Of a DNA stretch of 30,781 bases, positions 30,339 through 30,781 are shown piece by piece. A model generated the notes under the pieces. The model was given only the letters and a program-made list of their open reading frames with translations. It was not told where the DNA came from and searched no databases. This stretch comes from CAKQOE01 sp963627215 (GTDB taxonomy: Bacteria > Bacillota > Clostridia > Peptostreptococcales > Anaerovoracaceae): contig CAVGAH010000007.1 in the NCBI GenBank assembly GCA_963627215.1, positions 1-30,781 on the forward strand. Direction: 5' to 3'. How positions within the stretch are numbered: the stretch's first letter is position 1; each line of letters starts with the position of its first letter. The translations under genes were made by a program, and so were the position numbers.

Positions 30339-30647
30339 TTACATATTCCACTGACAGCGTTTCATATCAACAAGGCCGTTTTCCTTAAATACTACTCTCT
30401 CTTGTTCAAGTAGTTCACGCTGCTCCTTCCATCCGGGCGCAGTCCTGCCTGCATGATCAACGACTCTGTGGCACGGATACCTTCCATAATACTCAGCCCT
30501 GCTAAGAACCTTCCCCACAAGCCTTGCATTCCTTTCATAGCCTGTTATCCGCGCGATCTGCCCGTAAGTAGCAACGCACCCTTCCGGTATTTCCTCCACA
30601 GCCGACAATATCTCATATACAAAATCATCATCAAATAATTTTCCCAC
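30339..30647 (-). CDS. MGMT-family DNA alkyltransferase-like protein
   Basis: 102-residue protein equal to the C-terminal active domain of O6-alkylguanine-DNA methyltransferase. VYEILSAVEEIPEGCVATYGQIARITG is the helix-turn-helix part that binds DNA, NARLVGKVLSR supplies the arginine finger region, and YPCHRVV carries the alkyl-accepting Cys59. Alkyltransferase-like proteins replace that cysteine with tryptophan; here it is intact, so real repair activity is possible. It starts with GTG after a GGAGAG site. It lies just downstream of a 5S rRNA gene and its terminator. Confidence 0.9.
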   Translation of the reverse strand: MGKLFDDDFVYEILSAVEEIPEGCVATYGQIARITGYERNARLVGKVLSRAEYYGRYPCHRVVDHAGRTAPGWKEQRELLEQERVVFKENGLVDMKRCQWNM

Positions 30648-30690
30648 TACTATTACTCTCCTACAATGCTTTAAAATTCCTCAAAAACTT

Positions 30691-30722
30691 AAAAAGCAGA
30701 GTGCCTACACACTCTGCTTTTT
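30691..30722. terminator. Terminator after the rRNA operon
   Basis: AAAAAGCAGAGTG and CACTCTGCTTTTT form a 13-bp stem with A- and T-runs on both sides. It sits just past the 5S rRNA 3' end on the minus strand. Confidence 0.9.
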
Positions 30723-30729
30723 AGTAAAA

Positions 30730-30781
30730 CCGGCAATGTCCTATTTTCCCAGGCAGCCTCCCGCCAAGTATCTTCGGCGCT
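30730..30781 (-). rRNA. rrf: 5S rRNA, 3' part (cut by the window edge)
   Basis: The minus strand reads GAAGATACTTGGCGGGAGGC, then TGCCTGGGAAAATAGG, and ends CATTGCCGG. This is the loop E/helix IV and 3'-terminal helix region of 5S rRNA as found in Clostridia. The 5' half lies outside the window. An rRNA operon therefore ends here, reading toward lower coordinates. Confidence 0.85.

Noticed and set aside
30034..30354. A plus-strand ORF of 106 codons across the hairpin array
   Set aside because: It has no ribosome site, is built from palindromes and runs into the 3' end of the MGMT gene on the other strand.
1..30781. CRISPR arrays, tRNA genes or prophage
   Set aside because: No regularly spaced repeats, cloverleaf genes or phage structural genes were seen on either strand.

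Overview
The window looks like a chromosomal stretch from an anaerobic Gram-positive bacterium of the Clostridia. The evidence is strong AGGAGG-type ribosome sites, a two-subunit iron-sulfur L-serine dehydratase (sdaAB/sdaAA), lipobox lipoproteins, an LtaS-like sulfatase, sigma-54, ferredoxin-type aldo/keto reductase and Clostridia-like 5S rRNA. No species can be named from sequence alone. Most genes are on the minus strand.

Layout. 1-370: the end of a structured repeat, a 26-residue membrane micropeptide and a bidirectional terminator. 471-2597: tpiA and pgk. 2629-2804: a full copy of the repeat. 2812-6923: rpoN, trmL, a SEC-C protein and an Fe-S aldo/keto reductase. 7330-8175: an AT-rich HigB/HigA-like toxin-antitoxin island on the plus strand. 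8338-14919: a seven-gene minus-strand cluster. In transcription order it holds an HcnA-like [2Fe-2S] protein, an HcnB-like flavoprotein, a BFD-like [2Fe-2S] protein, an HcnC-like amine or amino-acid oxidase, an ammonium channel, a PII protein and an ornithine-cyclodeaminase-family protein. It reads from a promoter whose spacer contains a TTGTATACAA palindrome. 15259-16875: sdaAB-sdaAA on the plus strand. 17049-21070: an LtaS-like enzyme, rplS and a xerD-like recombinase.

21166-29249: an AEC transporter and a locus headed by a cobalamin riboswitch. In transcription order the locus is riboswitch, CbiK chelatase as a lipoprotein, a two-domain NEAT-like surface protein, a frameshifted small lipoprotein, a PNPOx-fold flavin/heme-type protein, and a FecBCD-type ABC importer. 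The riboswitch has a large insertion in its P6 arm. I read the locus as B12-controlled handling of corrinoid, heme or metal outside the membrane, but the substrate is not proven. 29325-29870: a decayed gene with an intact promoter and terminator. 29975-30290: an array of strong hairpins. 30339-30781: a small MGMT-family gene and the 3' end of a 5S rRNA gene, so an rRNA operon ends at the right edge.

The points most worth a second look are the interspersed structured repeat with its micropeptide, the cobalamin riboswitch with its extracytoplasmic chelatase locus, the palindrome-controlled amine-oxidase/ammonium cluster, the hairpin array near 30 kb, and a XerD-like recombinase that has lost two catalytic histidines. 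Promoters, hairpins and frameshifts were read by eye; no alignment or folding program was run.
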